64,000 bases of DNA from Malachius bipustulatus (lineage: Eukaryota > Arthropoda > Insecta > Coleoptera > Melyridae): NCBI GenBank assembly GCA_910589415.1, contig OU342639.1, positions 25,366,268-25,430,267 of the forward strand, read 5' to 3'. The notes beneath the pieces were generated by a model. That model did not search any database. It was given only the letters and a program-made list of their open reading frames with translations, and was not told the DNA's origin. Positions 23,227 through 34,545 of this stretch are shown here, piece after piece (the first letter of the stretch is position 1; each line of letters starts with the position of its first letter). Both the position numbers and the translations under genes were made by a program.

Positions 23227-24278
23227 CAAGGTGTTTCTAAATGGAGTACCATAAATTGGAGGACTTGTAGATAAAGTTAAAAAAATACGAAAATGTAGGA
23301 AATTTTTTTTTCGAAAAGGCTTTATTGATGAGATACAGGGTGTTAAAGAGTCGACCGACAGACCACTCTTTTGTTAATATTTGTTGAAACAATAACCCAA
23401 CTGAGACAATTTTTTGTGTGTAACAACAAGTTATAAAGAGCAATAATCAGACAAATTTTCGGTTTATTTCAATAAGCCAGTGGCGTAGAAACAGGGGTCG
23501 TTTGACACTTTTCACTCTTTAAAAAAGTAAGGGCTAGGTTTTTTGATGTCTTATTACTTTTTTCTGAATCAACGGTCTTTTTACAATAAAAAAGCAAACG
23601 GAGGACACTTCGAGCAATATTAGATAATCATTAGGTAATTTTATGTTAGGTATGTTTTGTTCAATTACTTATGTTTTGTTATGTGTTGAATAGTTTTCTT
23701 GACAATAAATATTATTTAATTTTCACTTCGGATATGAAATGTCAAACTGACAAGTAAGTCCAAAAATTAGTTTATTTAATTTTTCAAAGCTACCTTCACA
23801 ATTTTAATAAATGAAATTTTTAAGTGTATTTTACATAAAGCGACTGACGTCCTGACACAAAATTGCAAATATCTCAAAAACGGACGCCTCTGGGCAAATT
23901 AAACAAGTATGGCTTTTTTACTGTAAAAAGACCGTTGAGTCAGAAAAAAGTAATAAGACATCAAAAAACCTAGCCCTCACTTTTTTAAAGAGTGAAAAGT
24001 GTCAAACGACCCCTGTTTCTACGCCACTGGCTTATTGAAATAAACCGAAAATTTGTCTGATTTATGCTCTTCATAACTTGTTGTTACACACAAAAAATTG
24101 TCTCAGTTGGGTTATTGTTTCAACAAATATTAACAAAAGAGTGGTCTGTCGGTCGACTCTTTAACACCCTGTATCTCATCAATAAAGCCTTTTCGAAAAA
24201 AAATTTTCCTATTTTCGTATTTTTTTAACTTTATCTACAAGTCCTCCAATTTATGGTACTCCATTTAGAAACATCTTG
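23227..24278. mobile_element. TA-flanked foldback element (family P2), 1052 bp
   Basis: The left arm (23227-23595) and right arm (23912-24278) are near-perfect inverted repeats of about 370 bp, starting CAAGGTGTTTCTAAATGG and ending with the complement CCATTTAGAAACATCTTG. TA lies outside each end. A 316-bp unique spacer separates the arms and encodes nothing. Each arm contains an internal ATACAGGGTGTTAAAGAG motif and the sequence AAGCCAGTGGCGTAG. The high arm identity implies recent formation or gene conversion. Confidence 0.88.
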
Positions 24279-24280
24279 TA

Positions 24281-27200
24281 TAATTCCAATTAAGTACCAA
24301 TAGATGTAATGGACTTATGGACTAATGACAATCCTTTGAAATATTAGAGAAATCATACCTAAAAAAGTGTTATGTTGAATTTTTGACAAGATTTAGCAGT
24401 AAAAACACCCATGATACGCCAAATTAGCAACCATATAAGTAGGTTGCCATTGCTGCATTTTGAACAATCGTGAGCCACTTTATTTGATTCCAAGGATCAG
24501 ATATGTTGCTTGTAAAATCTGCACCGAAGTCTGCACTTAATTTTGATCATTTAATAAAATAATAATTATGACAACCTTTCAAATTACTCGTAAAATTGAC
24601 GTGTTCAAGCGTAACTTTACATCCTCTGCTGTTATCACCAGAAGCTACACAAATATCGTGTTTTATGTCATTGGCAATATATGTACTTAAATCAGTATTA
24701 AATCATACAGACAAGAAATGTTAAACTGGCCTTGCTGTAATCTTCAAATCCTTATACCCTGATGTTGTTTTAGTGTTATACTTACTCAAAAAGGCACAAA
24801 ACAATCTATACTTTTATTAAGTGTACATAACTATCTACTACTTAATATTATTTTGTTGTTTGAATTGTCTTTCAAATATTCTTCTGACTAGCAGTGGGTA
24901 TTATAATCTATTCTCTGATTTTACTTCACTTGTCACAATCACTTCACTCTACTGTTTACACTTTGTGATCTTCCCAGCTCAACCGTCTTTTAATCGAAAC
25001 TAACTCCAAGCTAAACTGACTGCAGTTATTGCCACACACTATTATATATACCTGCAGTAGGTGGATTTTCAACATTTCTGGAGGTTTCACTAGCGTTATA
25101 GCATAGGTCGAGGCACAGCCGTCATGCGCGGAAAGGTTCTGGCTTTCCTAACTTAGAATAGAATTAGAATACTCCTGTCATCCTAGCTAGAATCTTCGTG
25201 AATCAGCTGGATCTTAATTGTGAGAGAATGTAAACGAATATGAAACCAGAGTAAGGTAGGATTCGAGATGTAGTAAAATCGTAAAACATCATGGAGACCA
25301 TAATCTTATTAAGAGGTAAACATTATGCCACAGTATCATAGAGTTTTATTTTGTCTGCCTAAGAGAGGGATGTAATTCCTGGAAATTACTTATTTCTGAA
25401 TTTTTAAACCTTACTTAAACTATTGTAACAATTCAGTGTCAGAACGGTATTCGATCCAAGTTAACATATAGTGTTCTGTGTGCTTTCAATTTTTTTCGAT
25501 ATGCATTTTTTTTAAATTATTGTTAATTTAGATGCGGATAACAGTGATAGTGATATTGATGATAGTTACTCATTGAGAATTTGTCTAAAACTGCCCTGTT
25601 CAGTAAATAAATTTCAGATAGCAGTTTGTCAACACATTTCTGATTCATGGTCTTAACTGCTGCCTGCCCTATTCATGGACAAATTATATAATTATGCTAC
25701 AATATCGTATCGTATTCATATCATATATTTTGTTTCCTGTCCTGAGTTACTGATTTACAAAAACATTAAACAAAAAATAAGCATTTGAAGTATTGAAATT
25801 TTTTATAATACTGGGATTAAAAAGTTGACCGTGGCAGCTGAAAGAGTGACAGGTAACTCGTATGCGAACAGGTAATGATCCTTTCAGGGACTGTTTTGAA
25901 ACTTTGTCGAAATTAATTAAAAGAACATTTTTCATAAGAATTTGAAATTAGATGACGGCAAAAGTTTTATTTAGCCCTGCAGACAATTTGAATATTTATG
26001 CGTTGTAAAAACTAAATAAAAGAATTCGTCTTTCCTCTTTTGCATCTCCTCAGGTTTTATGAAGGGAAAATATTTACACATTAATCAGTGTTAGAGAACT
26101 GCCTGTCTGCATTTTCTTTATAACTTCACTTTCCAACTGAGCAAAATAAATTGCCGCATTCATTTTGCTTTAGTAATTAATATGTGAAATGTACTGGCGC
26201 GGCATTTTTTTATTTGATCGCGGATAGTTATATTGAACTGCTTTCATAAAATACGGCCAAGCGATCTGCCGCTCTAATGTTCACGGTTTTGATAATCGTT
26301 TGATGTCCTTAAATTTTGTGACTTAAATTAACACTCTAATGAAATTTAATCCGCATGCAAGTATTCCTACCTTCGTTATTACACTCATATAATTTCTACG
26401 CAGACTAGATTGTTTTCTCATTAACCAGTGAACGTAATAAGTTCCAGTGGCGTAGACGTTGCAGGATTAAACGTAACGTCAGCTAGTAATTAGTGTGTAT
26501 ATAACGCCATATACACTAAGTGTAAATGTACATTAGTAATACGTCGGAAACATTATTTTGTCGGGGAAGAACAACAATTTAGGTGCGTGGAGTTACATGA
26601 AGCGTGCTGGGCCAACCTAATTTAAAGAGCTAATATTTGCTGTGATATAACTCCAGAAGGCAAGGCAGCGCTTTGTGTCAAATATGAATCAACGTCGTTT
26701 ATTTATTGTAATTAATAACAGCATTAGAACGCAGGGGCGGGTATGAAATCGGGTAAAGGCACGCACTAATTGAACGTAAAAGTAAACACCGGGAGTTAAG
26801 GCGTTACGACTGTTTATTCAATTCGTAGACCCAGACTCAAGCGAGGATCAAGGAATGGATGTTATGTTGCCTGCATTCAGGCAAACTGCGCGGACATGCA
26901 CAAAAGGAATTAGATCTAATTGAGCCCTGGAATCTAGGAAGCATACCTCCAGAGTGTCACGAACAGAAGATCAGAATACGAGGACACGATTTTCATGCGT
27001 TACACGCCCTACATACCATGCATGTGGAACCAGTCTGGATCCTTGATAGACGATGCCATCTTGTCTTGTTTTAACTACATGCGGAAAGAAAAGTAATTTT
27101 TTATGTAACTCAATCGAAAAAATTCATCAACTTTAAATAATTTTGTTTCAGATTTCATATTAATAGGTTTTTAATAAAAAATATTAGAGGACACCCCTAC

Positions 27201-27417
27201 TTTATTGAAAAAAAAACCTGACGATCCTGACGAACAAGTGGTCACTTCAGGCTCAACATTTTTGAAATGGAGGGATTATTCATAATTGCGTAAATTTATA
27301 AAAAATCACTCATTTAGCGATTGATGCACGAGAAGTTTTTAAATGCCAAAGTATGCAATATGAACATTTATATTACCTCAAGACTTTTTAATTCGATTAT
27401 CTCATGATCCCCAAAGA
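24281..27417. other. no gene seen
   Basis: Intronic sequence without identifiable element. A CCAGTGGCGTAG motif, also found in P2 and Rep1, occurs near 26444. The frame at 26859-27074 has no recognisable content. Confidence 0.35.
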
Positions 27418-27475
27418 GCCCAGCTATCTGCGGGTCGCTAAGTGGACCAGGATTCAACTCCCGCCTGAAGGTGAA
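27418..27475 (+). repeat. possible tRNA-derived SINE remnant
   Basis: GGATTCAACTCC near 27451 resembles an RNA polymerase III B box, and GGGTCGCTAAGTGG 17 bp before it loosely resembles an A box. The spacing is shorter than in a tRNA and no cloverleaf can be drawn, so this is only a weak candidate. Confidence 0.25.
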
Positions 27476-28499
27476 GTTTCGAAGATAAATTTCTGCCCCT
27501 TGTGATTTGAATGTTTTGTTGCTTATGTCAATCCCTCTCGCATAAGCCTCCGGATGAGTTCTAGGGTAAGGTTTTGATCATGCGTATACTCTCGGTCATT
27601 TATAATCCTCTAAATCTTAGTCGTATATTTAATTATGGTGCACAGAATGAATTTAAATTAATCATTACTTGCAAGTTTTGTATCGAGGTCCTGTTTGAAA
27701 ACCATCAATTTTGGATCGATCAAGATGACAAATACGCAAATAAATGAAAATAGATAATGAATTGAGAAGTTGTAGAATTATTCAGAACTCGGGTTAAGAA
27801 GTGAGTTTTAGACAATTATCGTTCGTGCTACTCTTTTATATCGAGATATGTATACGGTCAAAAGGATTCATATAATACCTCCTCTAGAGACTTTTTCTTT
27901 AGGGCGACATTTTCTTTTTCCCAGACAGTTGACCATAAAATCTATACAGAGAAAGGTTCTTTGAATATACAGTACCTCTACTGGCTGTTGTAGATTTTCA
28001 CTTTCAATTCATCTTACACCGACAGACGAATCTCTGAAACGACAAGAGGTACGATTTGCTTCGATTGAATAAAATAAAATCTGAAAAGACTGAGCCTTCC
28101 ACGTCTTCGATATACAAAGGAGAAAAGTCATTTTTCGAGCTAAGGTTTTTAGTGCCAAGTTTTTCAAAATGATTTTTTGACACGTCCTTCAACTCTTTGC
28201 ATTATTTTTCTACTTCCTGGAGTCGAATAATATTTAAGAGATGCTATTTAATAGAGATATTGAAAGCTCATTGAAAATTCGACAAATCTCGGTAGTAAAA
28301 AAGTTTTTCGACAAAATATTGTTTCTCAACTAGGGACTAGGGCATTTAAAATGTGCTCGAGGACGTATTGGACAATCAAAATTCTGACAGTAAAAGTATT
28401 TTTTCCTGTGACTCTGCGTTCTCGATATATGGCCGTTTAAAGTTGGAAATTTGAACGGAAATTTGTTTCATATCTGTAGTTGATGTGTGTAAGCTTTCA
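27476..28499. other. no gene seen
   Basis: Intronic sequence bordering the Penelope-like terminus; part may belong to that element's 3' region, but no boundary is visible. Confidence 0.3.
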
Positions 28500-28565
28500 C
28501 GGCGGGATTCCATTGAAATTGATTCCGAACTGTTGTGCCGTGGTCCATGGAGATTTTCTCCGAAC

Positions 28566-28597
28566 GTTTCGTCTACAGCTGCGGTAGACATCATCAG
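28566..28597 (-). ncRNA. hammerhead ribozyme core (PLE-associated)
   Basis: The minus strand contains CTGATGA (28597-28591), then a seven-pair stem II (TGTCTAC/GTAGACG with a CGCAGCT loop), then GAAAC (28570-28566). This is the invariant hammerhead core CUGAUGA-stem II-GAAA. The following ACGU can serve as the minimal self-complementary helix III, and CCG before the core can pair with CGG after the predicted cleavage position as helix I, giving a minimal type I layout. PLEs are established hosts of such ribozymes. It lies about 50-80 nt downstream of the predicted start site. Activity is inferred from sequence only. Confidence 0.8.
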
Positions 28598-28644
28598 CGG
28601 TTACGTATGTTCAAGCAATGGTTCCACTCCTCGTGTTCACTGAT

Positions 28645-28681
28645 AACTGACTACTCGGGCGGGAGAGGATTCCTATTTATA
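28645..28681 (-). promoter_or_regulatory. TATA + initiator promoter of the Penelope-like element
   Basis: On the minus strand TATAAATAG (28681-28673) is followed by TCAGTT (28650-28645), placing the first T of the TATA box 33 bases upstream of the initiator A at 28648. This is near-canonical arthropod core promoter spacing. Transcription would run through the hammerhead motif toward lower coordinates. Confidence 0.65.
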
Positions 28682-28812
28682 GAGTGATTAACTGGTGACG
28701 TCATACCCTCTCCACTGGCTATCTCCACCACAGCAACGGCCTGTCTCTCCGATGATGTAATGGATTCCTGAGTCAGACGATGACTCTTTTGGGTCTGACG
28801 TAATGCCGGATA

Positions 28813-29522
28813 CTAAATCCTCCGCAGCTTTATTCCTTCCTCCTGCCTATTGAAATTATTTGGATGTTTATAAATTTCAATTGCTCCACGATGTAACTGG
28901 GTGTAATAGTGTGAAGTAGTGAACAGGACTTTCACCTTTTCAAAGCATCGTCCTGTGTGATAATCCGGTGTGATCGTCCTGTAGAACAGTGTTCCGCGAC
29001 AGCTGACTTGGTTGTCTGGCCCAAGCAACGGTTTCTCCTGTGTTCCGTCAGGCGGGTGTTAACGCTGCGTTTGGTGGTTCCGATGTATACATCACCACAG
29101 GAGCAAGGTATTCGATAAACTCCCCTTGAAGAAAGGGGATCGATGGGATCTTTAGCCGAACGGAGAATATTGCGAACTTGTGTTGGTTTAAAGATGGTTT
29201 TGACGTCGTGGCGATACAGGAGTTTACCGATTCGATCCGTGACGTTCTTGATGTAAGGTAGAAACGTAGCTCCCACAACTCTTGGTGGTTGTTCGCTAGG
29301 TGTCGTGGGATGGCGGGCTCTGGGTCGTAAGGCTCTCCTGATTTCTTGAGTGGTGTAGCCATTTTCCTGCAGATGATTATCTAGGTGGGTTAGCTCTTCT
29401 TGGAGGTATTGTGTCTGGCAAATTGTGGATGCATCAGGGTTTTTATTACTGCTCGTTTTTGACCTGTGGGTGATGGTTGGAGTTTTTGTGTAGTACCGAA
29501 AGTTGAGTTGAAACCAACTCAA
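28813..29522 (-). pseudogene. Penelope-like GIY-YIG endonuclease, frameshifted
   Basis: A 196-residue frame (29522-28932) covers the linker and endonuclease of a PLE. Residues 9-15 (RYYTKTP) mimic the post-RT VYRKPTH motif, residues 36-60 the EELTHLDNHLQENGY helix, and residues 134-148 the GIY-YIG core (GVY, then PCSCG with C140 and C142, then YIG). R157, H161 and H178 occupy family positions. Near 28930 the frame shifts, and the C-terminus continues at 29028-28813 with the diagnostic SHYYTQLHRGAIEIYKHPNN. The enzyme nicks target DNA for retroposition. The single frameshift and missing RT core mean this copy is inactive. Confidence 0.88.
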
Positions 29523-29529
29523 CTACCAG

Positions 29530-30785
29530 CGATAGACAAAGCATGCAGAAACATCGTGTTACCATTCGGTCGCGCGGTTTTTTCAAAAATGGCGGAGCTA
29601 CGAGCGTATCAAAATGGCCGATTTTTTTTGAAAAAATTTCGAATTTGACGTTTGAAAAATGACAGTTGTGATTTTTTGCGGTGCCTCTTGCATCAATATG
29701 TCATTGCTGCACATTTTGCCTGTACGACGAAACCAAAATCTGGCCGCCATCTTGATTCTTCGATTTTATCTAAATTTTTTTGTGTGCAAAAAGACGTGTC
29801 TTTTTCCGATTTTTTCCAACTTTTCAATTTTGACATTTTTTAAATGACAGTTTCAATTCTTTTTTCAAAAACATTTCGTGAGGGTGTTGTAGCTCGGAGT
29901 TTTTTCGTTCCGGTAAAATTGCAAAATCTCAGCTATTTTGATTTTCCGAATCGGCAAAAATTATTTCCTCGGTCGTGTTTGCCAAATTTCAGCAAAACCT
30001 GATATTTGGACGCCATTTTCTCCGGAAATATGCACGCAAACGAAAAACGGATTTCGGATCGGAATTCACGGCGCTCACGACGTGCCAAGCTACGAATTTC
30101 AGCCGTTTTTATTTTTTTTAATTTTTTCCCAAAAAATCGAAAGGGGTAGGGCTATGATTTTTTTGATCACAATTTGTTTCGTCGTTTTCTCCGAAACGGT
30201 GCAAGGTTTTGGGAATTTTTTTTTTTCGGTCGACAGAGTTCGTCGATAAGAAGCGTAACGTGAAATTGCGATCGCGAAATTTTCCAAAATGTCCGCTACG
30301 CTTTTTTTTTTAAATCGACTTTGACAGCTTATAGGTGACAGACGGTTACGTCAATTGCGATGAAATTTTGCAGTCTTCAAAAACCGTTTCTCAGCTACAC
30401 GTCGATACCTTTTCGATTATCTCTCGACCGACGTGGCCAAAGTTACGGTCAAAAATGTCCGAACGGTACAATTTCGCGTTTAAAAGCTTCACGATTTCCG
30501 GGCAAAATCAATGAAAATCAGCTATATTTCGAAAAAAATTTTCTAGATAATTCTGTACATCAGGACTCGGGGATTACTTTCGATTGGTAGTAGAAGAGTT
30601 GCTCTGTCGGAATTTTCAATTTTTGTCGCTTAAATTTTCAAAATGGCGACGCTGTGAATTTTCGAAAATTGCCGATTTTTGCTTGCAATTTGTGGACTTT
30701 GACGTTTAAAAAGTCGCATTTTCGTTTTTTTTTCGAGTTTTTTTTTACAATCACGTTCGAGTTAAGGGTAATGCCTTTGTATTTG
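29530..30785. mobile_element. about 1.25 kb unclassified sequence interrupting the PLE
   Basis: This block separates PLE reverse transcriptase from its endonuclease. It contains diverged internal repeats, e.g. AAAATGGCGGAGCTACGAG near 29587 against AAAATGGCGACGCTGTGAA near 30641, each followed by a TTTGACGTTT-A/G-AAAA block. Several + strand frames are open but show no domain. It resembles Rep1 in style (AAATGGCGG and AATTTCAG-rich) but not clearly in sequence. Boundaries are approximate, and about 100 codons of the PLE are missing at the junction, so insertion with deletion is likely. Confidence 0.5.
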
Positions 30786-30987
30786 TAGTGTTATCTACGT
30801 AACGGTACCAAGAAAACGGTTGGTTGATGGCGGAGTTTAAGACAATGGCTTCGAAGAATTCCATGTAGAATTTGGCAACAACAGGACTCAGGGGGCTGCT
30901 CATAGCAACTCCATCCTTTTGTTCATAGAAGTCACGCTCATTAACTCGAGACTCATTTTGTGCTATTTTACTACTTTCTAGCATCAC
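30751..30987 (-). pseudogene. Penelope-like reverse transcriptase fragment
   Basis: The frame contains FYEQKDGVAMSSPLSPVVA, KFYMEFFEA and WYRYVDNT, the ordered RT motifs of PLEs (DGVAMGSPLSP, NFYME, RYVDDT). The second catalytic aspartate of YVDD is replaced by Asn, and the conserved Gly before SPLSP is Ser, so the enzyme would be inactive even if complete. Upstream fingers and downstream thumb are lost. It shares strand with the GIY-YIG frame and is almost certainly the same element. Confidence 0.85.
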
Positions 30988-33520
30988 ATACTATTTAGCA
31001 GATGTTTTTAACTGAGATCATTGCGTATGAAAAAATTCGACAAATCGGTAGGAAAACAAAAGTTGATTGAAAATTTAAAAAAAGAACTTTACAATCCACA
31101 GATGGGTGGATTGCGAGGTGGATTGTTTAACCGACTCGTATTGCAGTAAACTGTGCTCTCATTCCTCACACAAGAACTAAATTTGCAGAATTATCATTGT
31201 CAATTAACGTTTATATCATTATGGTTATAAAACCCTAAAAAATGCATGGTTTGTGATTTTGGGTTTTGAGTTAGGAAATTTGAAAGAAAGATTTGAACAA
31301 CAACTTGATGTTATCGCATAAATACATTTATAAAAGGCACATGGAGAATTCTCTCAAAGTTCATGTGATAATTAAACATAACCCCAACACTGTAGGTACT
31401 TACCAACGTTATGCAACATTCGCAAAGATACGAAACGCAACACGGCGTTTTCCCCTTGGGCACGTTCTGGGACAGTTCTCCACTTAGTAACTAGACAGTA
31501 TTACCAACCTAACCGACCCTACCAATCTCCGCTCTATTTAATCTTTCTAAACGTTGCTTTCCACAAACGCACTTACTCATTGAGAAAAACCAGCGCCCTT
31601 CCTATTACATCTTCCGGATATAACTGACCTTCCCCGTTAATAACGTGATCACTGAACATTTATTTTTATGAAATTGAAATTTATTTAGGTAAAATTCCAA
31701 GGTACGTCTATTGATTATATTGCCAGGAAACAGTCCAATCGAAGGATGATTTGCGGAAAAAATAAAATTTCCCCGAAGTAATATAGGATATAATCAGAAA
31801 TAAATATTTTGGACGTCCAAAGTAATCATATTGAAAGGCGCGTCACGTATGCAAGCCTTGATGAAACAACGATCTAATTTGCGGAACAAATGCCAAGCTC
31901 CAAGAAAAGACCTGCTTCCTAATACGTTATAACAGACTTCTCTCTACGCTTGTTTTGAATGAGTGCGATTCTTTTATTTCTTTCTACTTCTGTCATAGTC
32001 AATTCCCAGCCCGGGGTTTTATAAGAACCCGGAATATATATTTAATAAAACCTTATAAAAAAATAATTTTTATATTACCTACCTACCTATAAGACAGTAA
32101 ATTTGATCCATCTTACAATTTAATTTAGAAATTCCAAATTCGAAGGCTACAATGATAATGAATATTTGAAATTGATTGATATGAAAATGTGACCCTAAAA
32201 AAGATTGCCGTACCAACTTAATAAAAGGAAAATGTAATATGTTCGGAGTTCAGATGAAGCAATAACGTTATATCCTCCGAGAAGAGTGTATTATTTATTT
32301 AAGGGAATAAACAGAGAAAAGTATATCAGGAGAGAATGAAGAGAAAATGGAAGGAGAGGCCGTTTTTGAGTAATCTAGGGAGTTCGTATATGGGGTTAGA
32401 GACAGAGGCCAAGCAGATATACTCTCGGTGGTGTTCTTAGCAGTAACTTATCTGTTATCAGCTGGGATAAAAAGATGAGAAAGTGCTATTAAACAGAGGG
32501 TAAGAAGTGGTGCATCCGAGTGTGAAGTATATTTATTTGAGATCCGACGGCTGGTTCAAGTTTTTGGCGCGTGGGATCTTCTTTTCATTGGCCATCCGCC
32601 GAGCTAATTCCACACATTTCTGAACTCTCACCTATTTCTTTTCGACCCAGCCAGGACGAGACACTTCTCAAACTTTCAGCGTTTCGGTCATGGGCGTACT
32701 GCTTAACAATTTCTAGCTAAATTCTCTTGTTTGAAACAAATATTATTCACTTGCATTATTACAACGTGTGCATGTGGATTCGTTAAAAATTCGTAATACA
32801 TAAATTCAAAATACTTTCTAATATTTATTTTATAGCTGATGATCACTTTTTTTATTTTTATTTCAGAGTTCGAATTTAATCATAACTTGAAACTGTTTAC
32901 ATTGTCTTTTTTATTGCTATAGGTACTTCAATAAATTGAACTCGTAATGATAATGATGACGATTTCTTATTTTGAAGAAAAATCAGCCTATTAATGAATT
33001 AGAAAGTAACAAAGTTCTTGGAATGTTAATGTTTTTCAAGTTGGTACAGGGAATTAGTTAAACAGATCTTGCGTGAACTTCATAATTTAACAGAGTAAAT
33101 GGAGCTGCGTCGTAAGAAATCTAATCAGGTTAATCAGGTTTCAGTGACTTAAAAAAAATTACTGTTTTCCTCTACCATTCCTCATCTTACACGAAGATTT
33201 AAATGATAAAGTAAATTATGCACATCATCTCAAAACAGCTGTCATCATTGAAGTTGGGAAAAGTAAATTCGCTTTATATTATTCCAAGCAAAAGAGTTTT
33301 TTGAAGTTGATAAGAGTTTCGTCTTTCGCTACGCTACCTTTTTCTCGGACTGTAGTTTCGGCGTCTTGAGTCATCAAGTGATAGTCTTGAGGGAAAGAGT
33401 ATGGAAGCTTTTCCACATATATGTCTCAGCGTCAAGACTAATGAGTCATTAAAACTGGTAATTGATTGGTAGACATTTTCGGAGGGTTGTAGCTGGAAGA
33501 TAAGATGCGCGAAATGTGAT
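30988..33520. other. no gene seen
   Basis: Intronic sequence. The block AAAATTCGACAAATCGGTAGG near 31031 resembles GAAAATTCGACAAATCTCGG near 28275 on the other side of the PLE, a possible trace of duplicated flanking or terminal sequence. Confidence 0.35.
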
Positions 33521-34060
33521 CTAAAGCCGTGGAAATTTAAGCACTGTCATATAAGCTATCCATGTAAGCAGGGGCGATGATTTGGGGTCATAGAGGCTAG
33601 AGAAAAGATGACTACCTCTTAACCTCGAGTTAACTAGGTATGCTGAAGAGTTAAATATTGCGATTTTAACGCTATTCCCTCTGCCAAACGTTTTATCAGA
33701 GCTCCACATAACGTTATGAGCGTTAAAGCCCCCCACCTCAATGAATGATGAGTGAGTTTAACAGAATTATAATTTGGTGGAATGTCGATACATTGGTGAC
33801 TTTATTTGGATACCACATGGATCTAGCAACAACTTCCAGGTTTGCAGTCAGAGAATGAGTGTCAAAGTAAAGATGAGTGCAGCAACTAATAAAAGTTCTC
33901 TAATAGTCGGTTTTTGAGGTAGTGGTATCCTCCACAATTGTGGTGACACTTCCTTCATAACATGTAACACCCCACCTAAGCAACCCTGGAAAAAGGTAAA
34001 CGATATGCAAATTAAGGCGAGATCCTATAGTTCTACCGATAAAGAAGAGAAGCGAGACAA
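33521..34060 (-). pseudogene. jockey/R1-like endonuclease remnant
   Basis: Minus-strand frames show, in order, LTANLEVVAARSMWYPNKVT, then PPNYNSVKLTHHS in a second frame, then GGFNAHNVMWSSD with a following glycine-rich turn. This matches the APE-type endonuclease of jockey/R1 elements (LEAVA-V, YLPP, GDFNAHH-WGS). The family's GDFNAH is GGFNAH here, losing a catalytic Asp. Several frameshifts are present. Confidence 0.6.
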
Positions 34061-34289
34061 ATCAACTCGTGATCAGAACTCCTACAGTCCGCTTACATGT
34101 ATAGGTGCAAAGGTGCACAGCATCAGGATTCAGACCTCAACGTAGCACCACGGATAGCCATCTAGCTAGATTATAGGCTATAATGACCAACCCTCGCTGC
34201 AGGACCATACGTTGATTGCTGATTTTTTGACATAAAAAGTACTCAGACTTTTTGTCCTACAAAAACTAAAAGAACATAACTTAAACGGC

Positions 34290-34545
34290 AACATATTTAT
34301 TTTCATCAAACAGTTTCTAGCGGCCAGAATCTTTAAAGTCGCTGCAAATGACGTCTATTCGACCCCCCCTACCCAATTAAATTCTTCCTCTATGCAGATG
34401 CCCTAATCATATTCCGTCTAACCAGTACATCTGTGCTAATTCAGGAAGCATTGGACCAGCTAACACAATGGTCATCGGAAACTGGGCTTCGTTGTTCCTT
34501 CGAAAAAATGAAGGTGATTAAGGTCTTAGTCAACACTTAGCACAG
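34290..34545 (+). pseudogene. jockey/R1-like reverse transcriptase remnant
   Basis: The + strand reads AANDVYSTPPT and, after a frameshift, FLYADALIIFRLTSTSV, then LDQLTQWSSETGLRCSFEKM. This is the RT catalytic motif region (FLYADDL-I) and the following helix of jockey/R1-type elements. The second Asp of YADD is Ala, so the fragment is non-catalytic. It lies opposite in orientation to the adjacent endonuclease remnant, implying an inversion or two separate insertions. Confidence 0.65.

Larger units (their letters stand above)
28510..28700 (-). repeat. Penelope-like element terminal (pLTR-like) region
   Basis: Read on the minus strand, this region downstream of the GIY-YIG frame contains in order a TATA box, an initiator, the hammerhead motif and a CCATGGACCACGGC block that recurs at the second PLE terminus (43674-43802). 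PLEs are known to be bounded by LTR-like repeats carrying promoter and ribozyme. The upstream counterpart is not seen in this copy. Confidence 0.6.

Noticed and set aside
29938..30249. + strand frame of 103 codons in the block that interrupts the PLE
   Set aside because: The peptide shows no domain, and the underlying DNA is T-rich repeat sequence.
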